Notes: generated by a model from the letters alone, not told the origin. Shown: positions 19,567 to 30,954, numbered from the stretch's first letter. The stretch is 64,000 nucleotides of DNA from Limnohabitans sp. B9-3 (GCF_002778325.1 NZ_NESI01000002.1:434001-498000); one strand, 5' to 3'. A program made the numbers and translations.

Positions 19567-22482
19567 TTAGCCCGTGTTGCGCAAACCGGCCGCAATGCCG
19601 TTGATGGAGATGTGAATGCCGCGTTGGGCTTTCTCATCGCGGTCTTGCGGGCGCAAGCCTGCCCGGTAGCGGCGAATCAACTCGACTTGCAAATGGTGCA
19701 GCGGGTCGATGTAGGGAAAGCGGTGGCGCATGGAGCGTTCCAGCGCTGCGTTGTTGACCAAACGTTGCTTGTCACCCGTGACTTGTTTCAACGCGTCTGA
19801 CGTGCGGTGCCACTCCGTTTCGATCAACGCAAAGATCCGCTTGCGCAAACGCGTGTCGCTGACCAACTCGGCGTAGCGCGAGGCCAAGCCCAAATCGCTC
19901 TTGGCCAACACCATGTCGAGGTTGGAGAGCAAAGACCGGAAAAACGGCCAATGGCGTTGCATTTTTTGCAGCAAAGCCAGCGCGTCTTTGGGCTTGAGCG
20001 TGGGGTGGTGGTGGATGAACTGGTCCACTGCCGAGCCAAAGCCCAACCAACCGGGCAGCGTCAAGCGGCATTGGCCCCAGCTGAAGCCCCAAGGAATGGC
20101 GCGCAGGTCTTCAATGCGTGGCGAGGCATTACCGCTTTTTGGGCGTGCCGCAGGTCGCGAGCCAATGTTGAGTTCGGCAATTTCACGCAACGGCGTGGAC
20201 GCAAAGAAGTACTCGGTGAACCCGGGTGTGTCGTACACCAAGCCACGGTAAGCCTTCATGCTCGCTTCGGACAACCATTGCGCGGCCTCTAAAAAGGATG
20301 GCGGTGCGGGTTGGGTGGTTTGCAGCATCGTGGCTTCCAACGTGGCGGCCACCAGAGTTTCTAAGTTCCGTCGACCAATTTCGGGGTTGGCGTATTTAGA
20401 GCCAATCACTTCGCCTTGCTCGGTCAGGCGAATTTGGCCACGCACCGTGCCGGGGGGCTGCGCCAGAATGGCTTGGTAGCTTGGGCCGCCGCCGCGACCC
20501 ACCGTGCCGCCACGGCCGTGGAACATGCGCAAGGTGATGTCGTGGTGTTTGAACAAGCCATCGAACAAAGCCACCAAGGCGATTTCGGCGCGGTACAACT
20601 CCCAGTTACTGGTGAAGATGCCGCCGTCTTTGTTGCTGTCCGAATAGCCCAACATGATGTCTTGCTCGGCGCCGCTGCGTTTGACCAAATCGGCCACGCC
20701 AGGGACAGCGTAGAAGCCGCCCATGATGTCGGCGGCACGGCGCAAGTCGTCGATGGTTTCGAACAAAGGCACCACCACCAAATCGCAGGTGGAGGTTTTG
20801 TGGTCCAAGGTGCCGCGCATCAAGCCGGTTTCTTTTTGCAGCAACAACACTTCCAGCAAGTCGCTCACGGTTTCGGTGTGGCTGATGATGTAGTGGCGAA
20901 TGGCGTCAGCACCAAAGGCTTGGCGCATGTCGCGGGCGGTTTCAAAAATTGCCAGTTCTTTGCGGGCCAAGTCTGAATAGGGCGCACCCATCACACGCAA
21001 CGGGCGAGCGTCGCGCAGCAACTGTGTCAGCACCGCCACGCGTTGCTCTTCGTTGAGCTTGGCATAGTGCGCTTGCACACCTGCGGTGGCAAGCAATTCA
21101 GCGATGACCAACTCGTGTTGATCCGAGCTTTGGCGCAAGTCCACCGTGGCGAGGTGAAAGCCAAACACCTCGACCGCCCGCATGAGTGGCGTGAGGCGCT
21201 GCGCCATCAAGGCGCTGCCGTGTTGCGCTTGCAGGGACTCGGCAATCACGCGCAAGTCGGCCAACAACTCTTGGGCCGAAGCGTAGGGGTTTTGCGGGGC
21301 CACAGCATGGCGTGCGGCGTCTCCACCCGTGAGGTCTTTGAGGGTCGCTGCCAAACGGGCGTACATGCCAGTCAACGCGCGGCGGTAAGGCTCGTCTTGG
21401 CGGTGGGCGTTGGTGTCGGGCGAGCGCTCGGCCAAGGCTTGCATCTCGGGTGTCACATCGACCAGCATGGCCGACATGGACAACTCAGTGCCCAAGTAAT
21501 GCAACTCGGTCAGGTAATGGCGCAGCGCCACATCGGCTTGGCGGCGCAAAGCGTAATGCAGGGTGTCGGCGTTGACGTTGGGGTTGCCATCGCGGTCACC
21601 GCCAATCCATTGGCCCATGCGCAAAAAGCTGTGCACATGGGCGTGACCCAACTCGGCTTCCAGGTCGGCGTAGAGCTTGGGGATTTCGCTCAAGAACGTG
21701 GCTTCGTAGTAGCTCAGTGCGTTCTCAATCTCGTCTGACACGGTGAGCTTGGTGAAGCGCAACAGGCGGGTTTGCCACAGCTGCAACACACGCGCGCGAA
21801 TTTGCAGTTCGTTGGCAGCCAACTCGCGCAGGGCCAAGGCGTCGGGCACGGTTTTGGATTTGGTGCTGGACTGCGGCAGGGCGCGAGATTGGATGTCGTC
21901 GCGTTCACCCAGCAGCACGGCAATGCCACGCTCGGCGTCCAAGATGCTTTTGCGTTGCACCTCGGTGGGGTGGGCGGTGAGCACCGGCGACACATGGCTG
22001 TGTGCCAGGGTTTGCACAATGCTTTTGGGCGAAATGCCTGCTGCTTTGAGTCGGCTTAGCGCGACGGACAGGCTGCCTTCTTGCGTGTCGCCCGCACGTT
22101 CATGGATGGCGCGGCGGCGAATGTGGTGGCGGTCTTCGGCCAAGTTGGCCAAGTGGCTGAAATAGGTGAAGGCGCGAATCACGCTGACGGTGGCTTCGCC
22201 GCTGAGCGAGGCCAGCAGTTTTTTGAGCGCTTTGTCGGCCTCGGCGTCGGCATCGCGGCGAAAGGCTACCGAGAGTTTGCGCACTTGCTCGACCAACTCA
22301 TACGACGCGCGGCCTTCTTGTTCGCGAATCACGTCACCCAAAATGCGGCCTAACAGGCGAATGTCTTCGACCAGCGGACGCTCATTGTTTTTGGTGATGC
22401 GTGTGGCGCGTGCAGCGGCAGACAGTTTCGGTGGGGCGGTGACTTTGGCTTTGGCTTTGGCTGAAGAGGTGGTGTCAGTCAT
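19567..22482 (-). CDS. ppc: Phosphoenolpyruvate carboxylase
   Basis: 971 residues, full length. Catalytic signatures are present: [12 protein letters not shown] (general-base histidine), [14 protein letters not shown] (PEP-binding loop), [10 protein letters not shown], and the C-terminal [10 protein letters not shown]. It carboxylates PEP to oxaloacetate, replenishing the TCA cycle during growth on sugars. An Ala/Lys-rich N-terminal stretch of about 30 residues precedes the conserved region. It sits downstream of glk on the same strand (68-base gap), tying anaplerosis to the Entner-Doudoroff block. Confidence 0.97.
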   Translation of the reverse strand: MTDTTSSAKAKAKVTAPPKLSAAARATRITKNNERPLVEDIRLLGRILGDVIREQEGRASYELVEQVRKLSVAFRRDADAEADKALKKLLASLSGEATVSVIRAFTYFSHLANLAEDRHHIRRRAIHERAGDTQEGSLSVALSRLKAAGISPKSIVQTLAHSHVSPVLTAHPTEVQRKSILDAERGIAVLLGERDDIQSRALPQSSTKSKTVPDALALRELAANELQIRARVLQLWQTRLLRFTKLTVSDEIENALSYYEATFLSEIPKLYADLEAELGHAHVHSFLRMGQWIGGDRDGNPNVNADTLHYALRRQADVALRHYLTELHYLGTELSMSAMLVDVTPEMQALAERSPDTNAHRQDEPYRRALTGMYARLAATLKDLTGGDAARHAVAPQNPYASAQELLADLRVIAESLQAQHGSALMAQRLTPLMRAVEVFGFHLATVDLRQSSDQHELVIAELLATAGVQAHYAKLNEEQRVAVLTQLLRDARPLRVMGAPYSDLARKELAIFETARDMRQAFGADAIRHYIISHTETVSDLLEVLLLQKETGLMRGTLDHKTSTCDLVVVPLFETIDDLRRAADIMGGFYAVPGVADLVKRSGAEQDIMLGYSDSNKDGGIFTSNWELYRAEIALVALFDGLFKHHDITLRMFHGRGGTVGRGGGPSYQAILAQPPGTVRGQIRLTEQGEVIGSKYANPEIGRRNLETLVAATLEATMLQTTQPAPPSFLEAAQWLSEASMKAYRGLVYDTPGFTEYFFASTPLREIAELNIGSRPAARPKSGNASPRIEDLRAIPWGFSWGQCRLTLPGWLGFGSAVDQFIHHHPTLKPKDALALLQKMQRHWPFFRSLLSNLDMVLAKSDLGLASRYAELVSDTRLRKRIFALIETEWHRTSDALKQVTGDKQRLVNNAALERSMRHRFPYIDPLHHLQVELIRRYRAGLRPQDRDEKAQRGIHISINGIAAGLRNTG

Positions 22483-22550
22483 TCGGGACTCGTGAAGGTG
22501 AGGAGAAATTGCGGCGCAAGGCCTTGTGAGCCTCTAGCCGAAGAAACTTG

Positions 22551-23561
22551 TCAGACCCACTGCGTGAGCGACAGCGCTTGCGAGGCACCTTGCAAGGCAG
22601 GCGAGACAGGGCTGTGGATGACCCAGGTGGGCACGTCTTGCAAGTATTTTTTAAAACGACCTTTGGCTTCGAAGCGTTCGCGAAATGGCGAGGACGCAAA
22701 GCGTTCGCCTAAGCGCGGCACGATGCCGCCGCCGATGTAAATGCCACCGCGTGCGCCCAAGGTCAAGGCCAAGTCGCCAGCCACCGAACCTAAGAAGCCG
22801 CAGAACATGTCGAGGGCTTCGTTGGCGGTGGACGTGGGTACCTCTTGCGCGCGCTCCAGCACTTCGGCGGGGGTGGTGATTTCACGACCTTGGCCATCTT
22901 TCAAATCGCACAGGGCGTGGTACAGATCGACCAAACCCGCGCCGGAGATGACGCGCTCGGCCGAGACATGGCCATAGCGTTTTTGCAATTGTTGAATGGC
23001 CGCAAACTCCTGTGCGGTGGTGGCGGTCAGGCTGACGTGACCGCCTTCTCCGGCGATGGGCATCCATTTATTTTGGTAGCCAACGGGGAACAGTCCTGAA
23101 ACGCCCAAGCCGGTGCCTGGTCCAATCAAACCGATGGCTGCGTTGGGCGCTGCTGTGCCGCCGCCCACTTGGTGTTTTTGCAATTCAGGTAACAACGTGA
23201 GCGACAAGGCCAGGGCGGTGAAATCGTTGAGCAACAAGAAGCGCGACACGCCCAAACCTTCGCGAAGCGCGGAGACTGAGAACTTCCAGTGGTGGTTGGT
23301 CATGGCCACTTGGTCGCCCGTGACGGGGTTGGCAATGCCGAAGGCCGCGCACGGTGGTGCGCTCAACTGCTGGTCACGCAAGTAGGTTTGCGCAGCCTCT
23401 AGCAGTGATGCGTGCTCCGCACAGGGCAGCACTTGCACATGGTCGATGGGGCCGTTCTCAGCGGCTTGCCAGCCAAAGCGTGCGTTGGTGCCGCCAATGT
23501 CGCCGAGCAATCGGGGGTAGGGGGCCGCTTCGGTGACGGTGGGATCGCGTGACTCAAACAT
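22551..23561 (-). CDS. glk: Glucokinase (bacterial Glk family)
   Basis: 336 residues. The phosphate-1 motif LLGDIGGTNARFG is at 18-30; GPGTGLGVSG, the substrate loop EGGHVSLTA and GRVISGAG-like YGHVSAERVISGAG follow, which mark the hexokinase-fold Glk family rather than ROK glucokinases. It phosphorylates glucose to glucose-6-phosphate in the cytoplasm. The gene begins three bases after pgi and should be in the same transcript. Confidence 0.94.
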   Translation of the reverse strand: MFESRDPTVTEAAPYPRLLGDIGGTNARFGWQAAENGPIDHVQVLPCAEHASLLEAAQTYLRDQQLSAPPCAAFGIANPVTGDQVAMTNHHWKFSVSALREGLGVSRFLLLNDFTALALSLTLLPELQKHQVGGGTAAPNAAIGLIGPGTGLGVSGLFPVGYQNKWMPIAGEGGHVSLTATTAQEFAAIQQLQKRYGHVSAERVISGAGLVDLYHALCDLKDGQGREITTPAEVLERAQEVPTSTANEALDMFCGFLGSVAGDLALTLGARGGIYIGGGIVPRLGERFASSPFRERFEAKGRFKKYLQDVPTWVIHSPVSPALQGASQALSLTQWV

Positions 23562-23564
23562 GCA

Positions 23565-25172
23565 TCAGTCTTTCAGGCGTTCTGCGTCAGCGGCTTCCAT
23601 GTCTTTGGCCATTTTTTTGCCCAATTCCACCCCCCATTGGTCGTAGGCGTGAATGCCCCAAATGGCGGCTTGGCAAAACACTTTGTGTTCGTACAAAGCC
23701 ATCAAGGCGCCCATGCTTCGGGGTGTCAGTGCGTCCACCCAGATGGTGGTGCTGGGCACGTTGCCAGGGTAGCTGCGGTGCGGGGCCAAGCGTTGAATCT
23801 CGGCTTCGTCGGTGCCGCTGTCGCGCATTTCTTTCACAGTTTCTTCCAAACTGCGGCCAATCGCCAAGGCTTGCGCTTGTGCCTGCATGTTGAGCAAGAC
23901 CACGCGGTGGTGTTCGGCGGCGAAGGGCAAGGGGCTGCGCTCGGTGCGCAGGCCAATAAAGTCCATGGGCACCAAGTGCTGACCTTGGTGGATCAACTGA
24001 AAGTAAGCGTGTTGACCGTCAATGCCCAACCCACCCCACAACACGGGCGAGGTGCCCACTTCGACAGGGCTGCCATCGATGTGGGTGCGCTTGCCGTTGG
24101 ACTCCATGTCCATCTGTTGCAAGAACGACGCGAACTTGCCCAAGGGCGACGCGTAAGGCGCGATGTTGTGCGTTGTGGCACCTAAAAAGTTGCGGTTCCA
24201 CACGCCCAACAAGGCCATCAACAGCGGCAGGTTTTGCTCTTTGGGCGCGGTCATGAAGTGCTCGTCCATGGCGCGTGCGCCCAAGAGCATGTCTTGAAAA
24301 GCGAAGGCACCGATCGAGATGGCCAAAGGCAAGCCAATGGCCGACCACACGGAATAACGGCCACCCACCCAGTCCCAAAAACCAAAGGTGTGCTCCGCGG
24401 TGAAGCCCTGCGCTGCCGAAAGTTTGGGGCTGGCTGTGACCGCCACCAAGTGCTGATGCAGTTGGTCGCTGGGGCAGCCGCCATCGCTCAACCAACGTTT
24501 GGCCGAGGCGGCCAGCGTCATGGTTTCTTGCGTGGTGAAGGTTTTGCTTTGCACCACAAAGGCAGTGCGGGCGGGGTTGAGGTGGGCGAGGGTGGTGTAC
24601 AGGCTCCACGCGTCCACGTTGGACACATAGTGCACACGCACCTTGTTTTTGAAGCTGTCGCGCGTCAAGTGGCTCAGCGCTTCGGTGGTCATGCGCGGGC
24701 CGAGGTCGGAGCCGCCAATGCCGAGGTTCACCACGTCGGTGATGGACTCGCCGCCATAGCCTTTCATGTGGCCTTCGCGCACTTTTTCAGCGAAGGTGCA
24801 CACGCGGTGCAGTTCGTGCGCCACTTGTTTGGAAATCTCACGGCCCCACGGTGGGTTGGGCACATGGCTGCCACGCAAGGCCACATGCAACACCGCGCGC
24901 TGCTCGGTGGCGTTGATGGGCTCGCCCTTGAACATGGCTTGCGCTTGTTGCATGACCTGCGACTCATCGGCCAAGGCCAGCAGCTGTTGCAGCACAGCCT
25001 CGTTGACGCGCTGACGCTCGTACTCAATGGTGATGCCTGCGCCACTGGCTTGCAGTTGTTCGTGACGGTGTGGCGTTTTCAGCAAGTCGCGCAAATGCGG
25101 CAGTGTACTGTCGGACAGGTTTTGGAGGGCTTTCCAAGCTGTGCGGTGTTGGGGCGGGACGAAGGTGGTCAT
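23565..25172 (-). CDS. pgi: Glucose-6-phosphate isomerase
   Basis: 535 residues, normal length for the long bacterial form. Signature elements: GIGGSDLGPRM, the phosphate loop SKTFTTQETMT, and AAIWGIHAYDQWGVELGK with the active-site His and Lys. It interconverts fructose-6-phosphate and glucose-6-phosphate; here it lets fructose from two transport systems enter the Entner-Doudoroff route. An 84-base gap separates it from eda upstream. Confidence 0.97.
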   Translation of the reverse strand: MTTFVPPQHRTAWKALQNLSDSTLPHLRDLLKTPHRHEQLQASGAGITIEYERQRVNEAVLQQLLALADESQVMQQAQAMFKGEPINATEQRAVLHVALRGSHVPNPPWGREISKQVAHELHRVCTFAEKVREGHMKGYGGESITDVVNLGIGGSDLGPRMTTEALSHLTRDSFKNKVRVHYVSNVDAWSLYTTLAHLNPARTAFVVQSKTFTTQETMTLAASAKRWLSDGGCPSDQLHQHLVAVTASPKLSAAQGFTAEHTFGFWDWVGGRYSVWSAIGLPLAISIGAFAFQDMLLGARAMDEHFMTAPKEQNLPLLMALLGVWNRNFLGATTHNIAPYASPLGKFASFLQQMDMESNGKRTHIDGSPVEVGTSPVLWGGLGIDGQHAYFQLIHQGQHLVPMDFIGLRTERSPLPFAAEHHRVVLLNMQAQAQALAIGRSLEETVKEMRDSGTDEAEIQRLAPHRSYPGNVPSTTIWVDALTPRSMGALMALYEHKVFCQAAIWGIHAYDQWGVELGKKMAKDMEAADAERLKD

Positions 25173-25256
25173 GTGTGAATTTTCGTCAAATTAAGAGGGG
25201 TTCTTAGGCTGAGCCGATGAAAGTTCTTCAACGGTTTTGAATAAATTGAGGTGGGC

Positions 25257-25898
25257 TCAGACGTTGGCTGCCGCTGTGGCTTCACGCGCCAAGCGGGTGA
25301 TTTCGGCCCAGTCGCCGCGCTCGACCACGTCCACAGGTGTGAGCCATGAGCCGCCGACCATCGCCACGTTGGGTTGCTTCAAGAACTCACCCATGTTGGC
25401 CAGCGACACGCCGCCCGTGGGGCAAAAACGCATGTCACCCAACGGGCCGCCCAAGGCTTTGAGCATGGCCAAGCCACCGGCTTGTGCCGCGGGAAAGAGT
25501 TTGACCACGCCAAAACCATAGTCGCGTGCGGCCATCACTTCGCCGGGGGTCATCACGCCGGGCATGAAGGGCAGCTTGCAATCCATAGCGGCTTGCACGA
25601 GCGCGTCAGTCATGCCCGGCGAGAGCGCAAAGCTGGCCCCTGCGGCTTGCACGCTTGCCATTTCTGCAGCGCGGGTGACGGTGCCTGCGCCCACATGCAT
25701 CTGTGGCACATGCTTGGCGACTTGCTCAATCGCTGGCAAGCCTGCGGCATGGCGCAGCGTGATTTCCATCACGTCCACGCCACCTTCGAGCAGCGCATGT
25801 GCCATGGGCACGGCTTGGTCGGGGTGGGTGATCACGATGACTGGCACCACGCGTGACGTGAACGCGGGGCGGCTGAAAGCGGGGTTGGTGTGTGTCAT
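25257..25898 (-). CDS. eda: KDPG aldolase (2-keto-3-deoxy-6-phosphogluconate aldolase)
   Basis: 213 residues from ATG 25898 (MTHTNPAF), the usual size. Class I aldolase of the KDPG/KHG family: catalytic Glu in VMEITLRHA, GAGTVTRA, Schiff-base Lys in GVVKLFPAA, and phosphate loop CPTGGVS. It cleaves KDPG to pyruvate and glyceraldehyde-3-phosphate. The frame is open upstream to 26084, but those 62 residues overlap edd's end and are not conserved in type. It follows edd after 94 bases that show no hairpin. Confidence 0.95.
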   Translation of the reverse strand: MTHTNPAFSRPAFTSRVVPVIVITHPDQAVPMAHALLEGGVDVMEITLRHAAGLPAIEQVAKHVPQMHVGAGTVTRAAEMASVQAAGASFALSPGMTDALVQAAMDCKLPFMPGVMTPGEVMAARDYGFGVVKLFPAAQAGGLAMLKALGGPLGDMRFCPTGGVSLANMGEFLKQPNVAMVGGSWLTPVDVVERGDWAEITRLAREATAAANV

Positions 25899-25992
25899 GG
25901 CTTGGGTGCGAAGCAGTTGAACGTTTGAAGCGTTTGGCTGATGGGTAAATGGTGGGTGAGCAGTTGACTTAGAAAGCGTCTGATGCCGCGCT

Positions 25993-27837
25993 TTAAGCGA
26001 CGTGCGCCAACAAAGGCGATGCGCCGTCTTCGGCGTGCGCCGCGTTGTCGCGGAACAGGGCAAAGAGGTCGCGGCCTGTGCCACGTTGGTAGGCCGACAG
26101 GTCAGGCATGACGGCGGTGCGGGCGGCCAGTTCAGCGTCGCTGATTTCGAGCGTCAAGGTTTGCGCATCGCAATCGAGGCTGATGATGTCGCCGTTTTGT
26201 ACCTTGGCAATGTTGCCGCCGTTCATCGCTTCGGGGCTGAGGTGAATGGCGGCGGGCACTTTGCCAGACGCGCCCGACATGCGGCCATCGGTAACCAAGG
26301 CCACTTTGAAGCCTTTGTCTTGCAACACGCCCAAGATGGGGGTGAGTTTGTGCAACTCGGGCATGCCGTTGGCTTGTGGGCCTTGGTTGCGTACCACGGC
26401 GACAAAGTCGCGTTCCAGCTGACCGTCTTTGAAGAGTTGCGCCAGTTCTTTTTGGTCGGTCACCACCACGGCGGCGGCACGCACTTGGCGATGCTCAGGC
26501 TTCACGGCCGAGACTTTCACCACCGCCCGGCCCAAGTTGCCTTGCATCAAACGCAAACCACCATCGGCGCTGAAGGGCTGGGTGTAGGGGCGCAACACGG
26601 CATCGTCGGCGGATTGCACAGGCACATCGCGCCAAGCCAATTGACCATCGTTGAGCCAAGGCTCCACGGTATAGCGATTCAAGCCGTGGCCCATGATGGT
26701 TTGCACATCGTTGTGTAACAAGCCCGCACTCAGCAACTGGCTGATGAGGTAGCCCATGCCGCCTGCCGCTTGGAAGTGGTTCACATCGGCGCTGCCGTTG
26801 GGGTAGACGCGGGCGAGCAAAGGCACCACGCCTGAGAGGTCCGAAAAATCGTCCCAGTTGACGATGAGGCCTGCCGCGCGGGCCATGGCGATCAAGTGCA
26901 TGGTGTGGTTGGTCGAGCCGCCTGTGGCCAGCAAACCCACGATGCCGTTCACCACCACTTTGGCGTTGATTTGGTAGCCCATGCCCGTCTCTTTGTTTTG
27001 CGACAGCGTCACGGCGCGTTGCACGGCGGCGACTGTGAGCGCCTCGCGCAAGGGTGTGCCTGGGTTCACAAAAGACGAGCCTGGCAGGTGCAGGCCCATG
27101 ATCTCCATCAACATTTGGTTGGAGTTGGCCGTGCCGTAAAACGTGCAGGTGCCCGCGCCGTGGTAGGCCGCTTGCTCGGCTTCGAGCAGGGTTTCGCGGT
27201 CAACCAAGCCTTGGGCGTATTGCTGACGCACTTTGGATTTTTCGTCGTTCGACAAGCCCGAGGTCATGGGGCCAGCAGGCACAAACACTGCAGGCAAATG
27301 ACCAAACTGCAAGGCCCCCATGAAGAGGCCGGGCACGATCTTGTCGCACACGCCCAAAAACATGGCGGCATCAAACACGTTGTGCGACAAACCCACGGCG
27401 GTGGCCAAGGCGATCACATCGCGCGAGAACAGCGACAACTCCATGCCGTCTTCACCTTGGGTGACGCCGTCGCACATGGCAGGCACGCCGCCCGCCACTT
27501 GCGCGGTGGCACCGGCAGCGCGTGCGGCGGCACGGATTTTCTCGGGATAGTGCTCATAGGGCTGGTGGGCCGAAAGCATGTCGTTGTAAGCCGTGATCAC
27601 GCCCACGTTGGGCTGGCGTTCTTGGCGCAGCACCAACTTGTCGTTGGCGGGCATGGCCGCATAGGCGTGGGCCGCGTTGGCACAACCCATGCCGCCACGG
27701 TAAGGGCCGGGCTTTTTGGCTTTGGCCAGCACGTCCAAATAGGCTTGGCGTGACGCCACGCTGCGCTGTTCGATGCGTGAGGTGACGGCCACCAACGTGG
27801 CGTGTAGGGAAACGGGCGAGTGTGCAGGTGTGGTCAT
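25993..27837 (-). CDS. edd: 6-phosphogluconate dehydratase
   Basis: 614 residues. A member of the IlvD/Edd dehydratase family, with the [4Fe-4S] ligand cysteines visible in [14 protein letters not shown] and [10 protein letters not shown], plus [16 protein letters not shown], the Edd-specific substrate region. It converts 6-phosphogluconate to KDPG. ATG 27837 overlaps the pgl stop (ATGA), which settles the start over ATG 27849. Confidence 0.97.
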   Translation of the reverse strand: MTTPAHSPVSLHATLVAVTSRIEQRSVASRQAYLDVLAKAKKPGPYRGGMGCANAAHAYAAMPANDKLVLRQERQPNVGVITAYNDMLSAHQPYEHYPEKIRAAARAAGATAQVAGGVPAMCDGVTQGEDGMELSLFSRDVIALATAVGLSHNVFDAAMFLGVCDKIVPGLFMGALQFGHLPAVFVPAGPMTSGLSNDEKSKVRQQYAQGLVDRETLLEAEQAAYHGAGTCTFYGTANSNQMLMEIMGLHLPGSSFVNPGTPLREALTVAAVQRAVTLSQNKETGMGYQINAKVVVNGIVGLLATGGSTNHTMHLIAMARAAGLIVNWDDFSDLSGVVPLLARVYPNGSADVNHFQAAGGMGYLISQLLSAGLLHNDVQTIMGHGLNRYTVEPWLNDGQLAWRDVPVQSADDAVLRPYTQPFSADGGLRLMQGNLGRAVVKVSAVKPEHRQVRAAAVVVTDQKELAQLFKDGQLERDFVAVVRNQGPQANGMPELHKLTPILGVLQDKGFKVALVTDGRMSGASGKVPAAIHLSPEAMNGGNIAKVQNGDIISLDCDAQTLTLEISDAELAARTAVMPDLSAYQRGTGRDLFALFRDNAAHAEDGASPLLAHVA

Positions 27838-28634
27838 GGGGTCAGCCAAAGTGCGACGGGGGTTTGTGTTTGGTGCAACACGTAAGACACGGGGTAGCGC
27901 GCATCAGCTTTGCCCCACGCCTGTTGCAAGGTGTGGCGTTTGTCGACGCCACTGATGGGCAGCAGGATGTGGCGTGCACTGAGGATCTGCGCGAGGGTTT
28001 GTGTCACACGCGCATACGGGGCGTTGGCGGGCGGATGGGCCAGCTCAATCGCCACGCAGGCTTGGGTGTTGCGGAGGTCTAGGGCGTCTTGCAAATTGGG
28101 CGCGTCGGGGAACAGCGACGCAGTGTGGCCATCGGTGCCCATGCCCAGCACCAGCACATCGGCGATGCCTGCGGCCACCAACGCAATGCCTGCCACTTTG
28201 GCTTGCACCACGGGCGACAACAACGGCACATCGTTGATGTTGGGTGCGTCGCTGGTGGCTGCACTCACCATCGGCACCAATTGCGCCTGCGCGGCCAAGC
28301 CTTGCAGCAAGTGAGTTTGCACCAGCAGGGCATTGCTGTCGGGGTGGGTGTTGGGCACACAGCGCTCGTCCACCAAGGTGACGCGCACCTTGGCCCAATC
28401 AACGGCTTGCACGCGCAAAGCTTCAAACAAGGCGATGGGCGATTTGCCGCCCGACACGCTGAGCACGGCAACGCCGCGCGCGCTGATCGCGGCGTTCAGG
28501 CGTTGTGCAATGTCTTGGGCCAAGCGCGCATTGAGCGCGTCCGTGGCGACTGGCTTCACCGTGACTTGCGGCAGCGTTTGATCTTGCCAAAAGGGCAGGG
28601 GCGTTGAGCTGTTCAGCGAGGCTGCTGCTGACAT
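27834..28634 (-). CDS. pgl: 6-phosphogluconolactonase
   Basis: 266 residues of the Pgl/NagB-like (DevB) type. Motifs [24 protein letters not shown] and [14 protein letters not shown] are all present. It hydrolyses 6-phosphogluconolactone from Zwf. Its ATG shares one base with the zwf stop (TGATG) and its stop overlaps the edd start, so the three genes are translationally coupled in pathway order. Confidence 0.95.
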   Translation of the reverse strand: MSAAASLNSSTPLPFWQDQTLPQVTVKPVATDALNARLAQDIAQRLNAAISARGVAVLSVSGGKSPIALFEALRVQAVDWAKVRVTLVDERCVPNTHPDSNALLVQTHLLQGLAAQAQLVPMVSAATSDAPNINDVPLLSPVVQAKVAGIALVAAGIADVLVLGMGTDGHTASLFPDAPNLQDALDLRNTQACVAIELAHPPANAPYARVTQTLAQILSARHILLPISGVDKRHTLQQAWGKADARYPVSYVLHQTQTPVALWLTP

Positions 28635-30100
28635 CAGACTTCCTCAAACCAAGACAGGTCTTCGCGCGCCATCAGCGCGGACGATGCGGCCGGGCCCCAG
28701 CTGCCGGCTGAGTAATTGCGGGGCTTGTCGTCCAAAGCTTGCCAGCCGTCCAAGATGGGTTCGACCCACATCCATGCCGCTTCCAATTCGTCGCGACGCA
28801 TGAAGTGTGTGAGGCGACCTTTGATGACGTCCATCAACAAACGCTCGTACGCTTCGGCACGGCGTTTGTCTGACGATTGCTGCAAATCGAGGCCCAGTTT
28901 GACGGGGTGCAGCGACATGCCCGTGCCCGGCTCTTTGACCATCATTTCCAACTGAATCGACTCTTCGGGCTGCAAGCTGATGATGAGGCGGTTGGGTTCG
29001 TGGTGCGCCGTGGTGCCAAAAATAGAGAAGGGCTGATCGGCGAACTCAATGATGATTTCGGACTGACGCTTTTGCATGCGCTTGCCCGTGCGCAAGAAGA
29101 AGGGCACGTTGGCCCAACGCGCGTTGTTAATCTGTGCGCGCAAGGCCACAAAGGTCTCGGTGCGGCTGCCTGCAGGCACGTTGTCTTCTTCCAAATAGCC
29201 TTTGACGGCGGCACCTTCCGAGGCACCTGCGGTGTATTGGCCCCGCACGGTGTCGCGCTTGATGTCGGCCAAATCCATCTTGCGCAGCGAGCGTAAGACT
29301 TTGAGTTTTTCGTCGCGCACATCGTCAGCACCCAGCGAGATCGGGGGCTCCATGGCCACGATGCACAGCAGTTGCAGCAAGTGGTTTTGCACCATGTCGC
29401 GCATGGCACCCGCTCCGTCGTAAAAACCAGCTCGGCTGCCCACGCCCACGCTTTCGGCCACGGTGATTTGCACGCTCTTGATGTAGGGCGCACGCCACAG
29501 GGGCTCAAAAATGGCGTTGCCAAAACGCAGCACCATCAGGTTTTGCACCGTCTCTTTGCCCAGGTAGTGGTCGATCCGGTAGATCTGCTGTTCGTCAAAG
29601 TAGCGGGCCACATCGGTGTTGATGGCGCGGGCCGAGGCGAGGTCGGTGCCCAATGGCTTTTCCAGAACCACGCGTGACTGTGCATCCACCAAACCGGCGG
29701 CCGACAAGTTGGCGCAAATTTGCGTGAACAAGCTGGGCGCGGTGGCCAGATAAAACACACGCACCATAGATTGGTCGCACACGGCTTTGAGTTTGGCGTA
29801 ATCGCTGGCAGCGGTGACGTCGAGGCTCACATACACCAAGCGGTCCATGAAGCGTTTCCAGTCATCGGCCGTGAACGCATTTTTTTCGATGAACTGGGGC
29901 GAGTGCTTGTCGATGAATGCGAGGTACTCCTCGCGTGACCAGTTCTGACGACCCACCGCCACGATGCGCGTGCCGGGGGACAGTCGGCTGTGCAAATGCG
30001 CCATGTACAGCGCAGGCAAGAGTTTGCGAAACGACAAGTCGCCCGCACCGCCAAAAATCACGATGTCGAGAGCGCCTGTTTCAGTGGGGGTCGTGTTCAT
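28634..30100 (-). CDS. zwf: Glucose-6-phosphate 1-dehydrogenase
   Basis: 488 residues. The dinucleotide fold motif is FGGAGDLSFRKLLPALY (GxxGDLA/S type), the active-site peptide is RIDHYLGKETVQN, and VVLEKPLGTDL follows the family. It oxidises glucose-6-phosphate to the lactone with reduction of NADP (or NAD). It starts in overlap (ATGA) with hexR, so the regulator and the first enzyme are made together. Confidence 0.97.
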   Translation of the reverse strand: MNTTPTETGALDIVIFGGAGDLSFRKLLPALYMAHLHSRLSPGTRIVAVGRQNWSREEYLAFIDKHSPQFIEKNAFTADDWKRFMDRLVYVSLDVTAASDYAKLKAVCDQSMVRVFYLATAPSLFTQICANLSAAGLVDAQSRVVLEKPLGTDLASARAINTDVARYFDEQQIYRIDHYLGKETVQNLMVLRFGNAIFEPLWRAPYIKSVQITVAESVGVGSRAGFYDGAGAMRDMVQNHLLQLLCIVAMEPPISLGADDVRDEKLKVLRSLRKMDLADIKRDTVRGQYTAGASEGAAVKGYLEEDNVPAGSRTETFVALRAQINNARWANVPFFLRTGKRMQKRQSEIIIEFADQPFSIFGTTAHHEPNRLIISLQPEESIQLEMMVKEPGTGMSLHPVKLGLDLQQSSDKRRAEAYERLLMDVIKGRLTHFMRRDELEAAWMWVEPILDGWQALDDKPRNYSAGSWGPAASSALMAREDLSWFEEV

Positions 30101-30951
30101 GAGTAACGTTTGTTCAAGAGGTTTTGTTTCATGTTGCGCAGCAAAGGCTGCAGCTGCGCACTGCCAATGCGCAGCGCCACGGAAGTGGCCAACACGTCGA
30201 TGATCATCAGGTGCAGCAAGCGCGACACCATGGGGCTAAAGCGTTCGTAACTCTCGGGATGATCGGCCGCGAGGTGAATGTGTCCGGCGCTGGCCAAGGG
30301 CGAGCCCGAGGCGGTGATGACCACGGTGGTCGCGCCGTTTTTGCGGGCAATTTCACACGCGTCTTGCAAGTCACGGGTGCGGCCTGAGTTGGACACGACC
30401 ACCAAGCAATCGCCGGGGCCGAGCAACGACGCGCTCATGATTTGCAAATGCCCATCGCTGTGCGCGATAGTGTGAAAACCCAACCTGAAAAATTTGTGTT
30501 GCGCGTCTTGCGCCACGATGCCCGAGTTACCAACGCCAAAAAACTCCAAGCGGTTTTTGTTGGCGTGGGCCAGGGCGATGGCGTCCACCGCTTTGTCGAT
30601 GGCGGCGGTGGAGGCGTCGTTGCGGTACTTCAAAAACGCAGCCACCGTGTTGTCGATGACCTTGACCAACACATCGCCCGTGGTGTCGGCCGTGCCCACA
30701 TTGCGGTGAATGAAGGGCACGCCTTCGCTGAGGCTGCCTGCGAGTTTGAGTTTGAAATCGCTCAGGCCTTCGTAACCCACGCTGCGGCAAAACCGCACCA
30801 CCGTGGGCTTGCTGACCTGTGCGCGCTCTGCCAACTCCACCACCGGCAAGCCCGCAAACGTGCGTGGGTCGCTCAACAGCAACTTACCCACACGTTGTTC
30901 GGCGGGGGCTAAAGAGGCGAGCGTCGATTTGATGCGATCTAGCATGGTCAT
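30097..30951 (-). CDS. hexR: HexR, RpiR-family repressor of sugar catabolism
   Basis: 284 residues. An N-terminal RpiR helix-turn-helix (ERAQVSKPTVVRFCRSVGYE, about 43-62) precedes a SIS domain (about 115-250; GVGNSGIVAQDAQHKF, VVVSNSGRTRD) that binds the effector KDPG in characterised HexR proteins. It is the first gene of the zwf-pgl-edd-eda series, as in Pseudomonas. Two imperfect palindromes that look like HexR boxes lie directly upstream, consistent with self-repression. ATG 30945 is an alternative start. Confidence 0.93.
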   Translation of the reverse strand: MTMLDRIKSTLASLAPAEQRVGKLLLSDPRTFAGLPVVELAERAQVSKPTVVRFCRSVGYEGLSDFKLKLAGSLSEGVPFIHRNVGTADTTGDVLVKVIDNTVAAFLKYRNDASTAAIDKAVDAIALAHANKNRLEFFGVGNSGIVAQDAQHKFFRLGFHTIAHSDGHLQIMSASLLGPGDCLVVVSNSGRTRDLQDACEIARKNGATTVVITASGSPLASAGHIHLAADHPESYERFSPMVSRLLHLMIIDVLATSVALRIGSAQLQPLLRNMKQNLLNKRYS

Positions 30952-30954
30952 GAA

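Noticed and set aside
24234-25178. 314-aa plus-strand frame opposite pgi
   Set aside because: The pgi motifs are unequivocal; the shadow translation has no domain.
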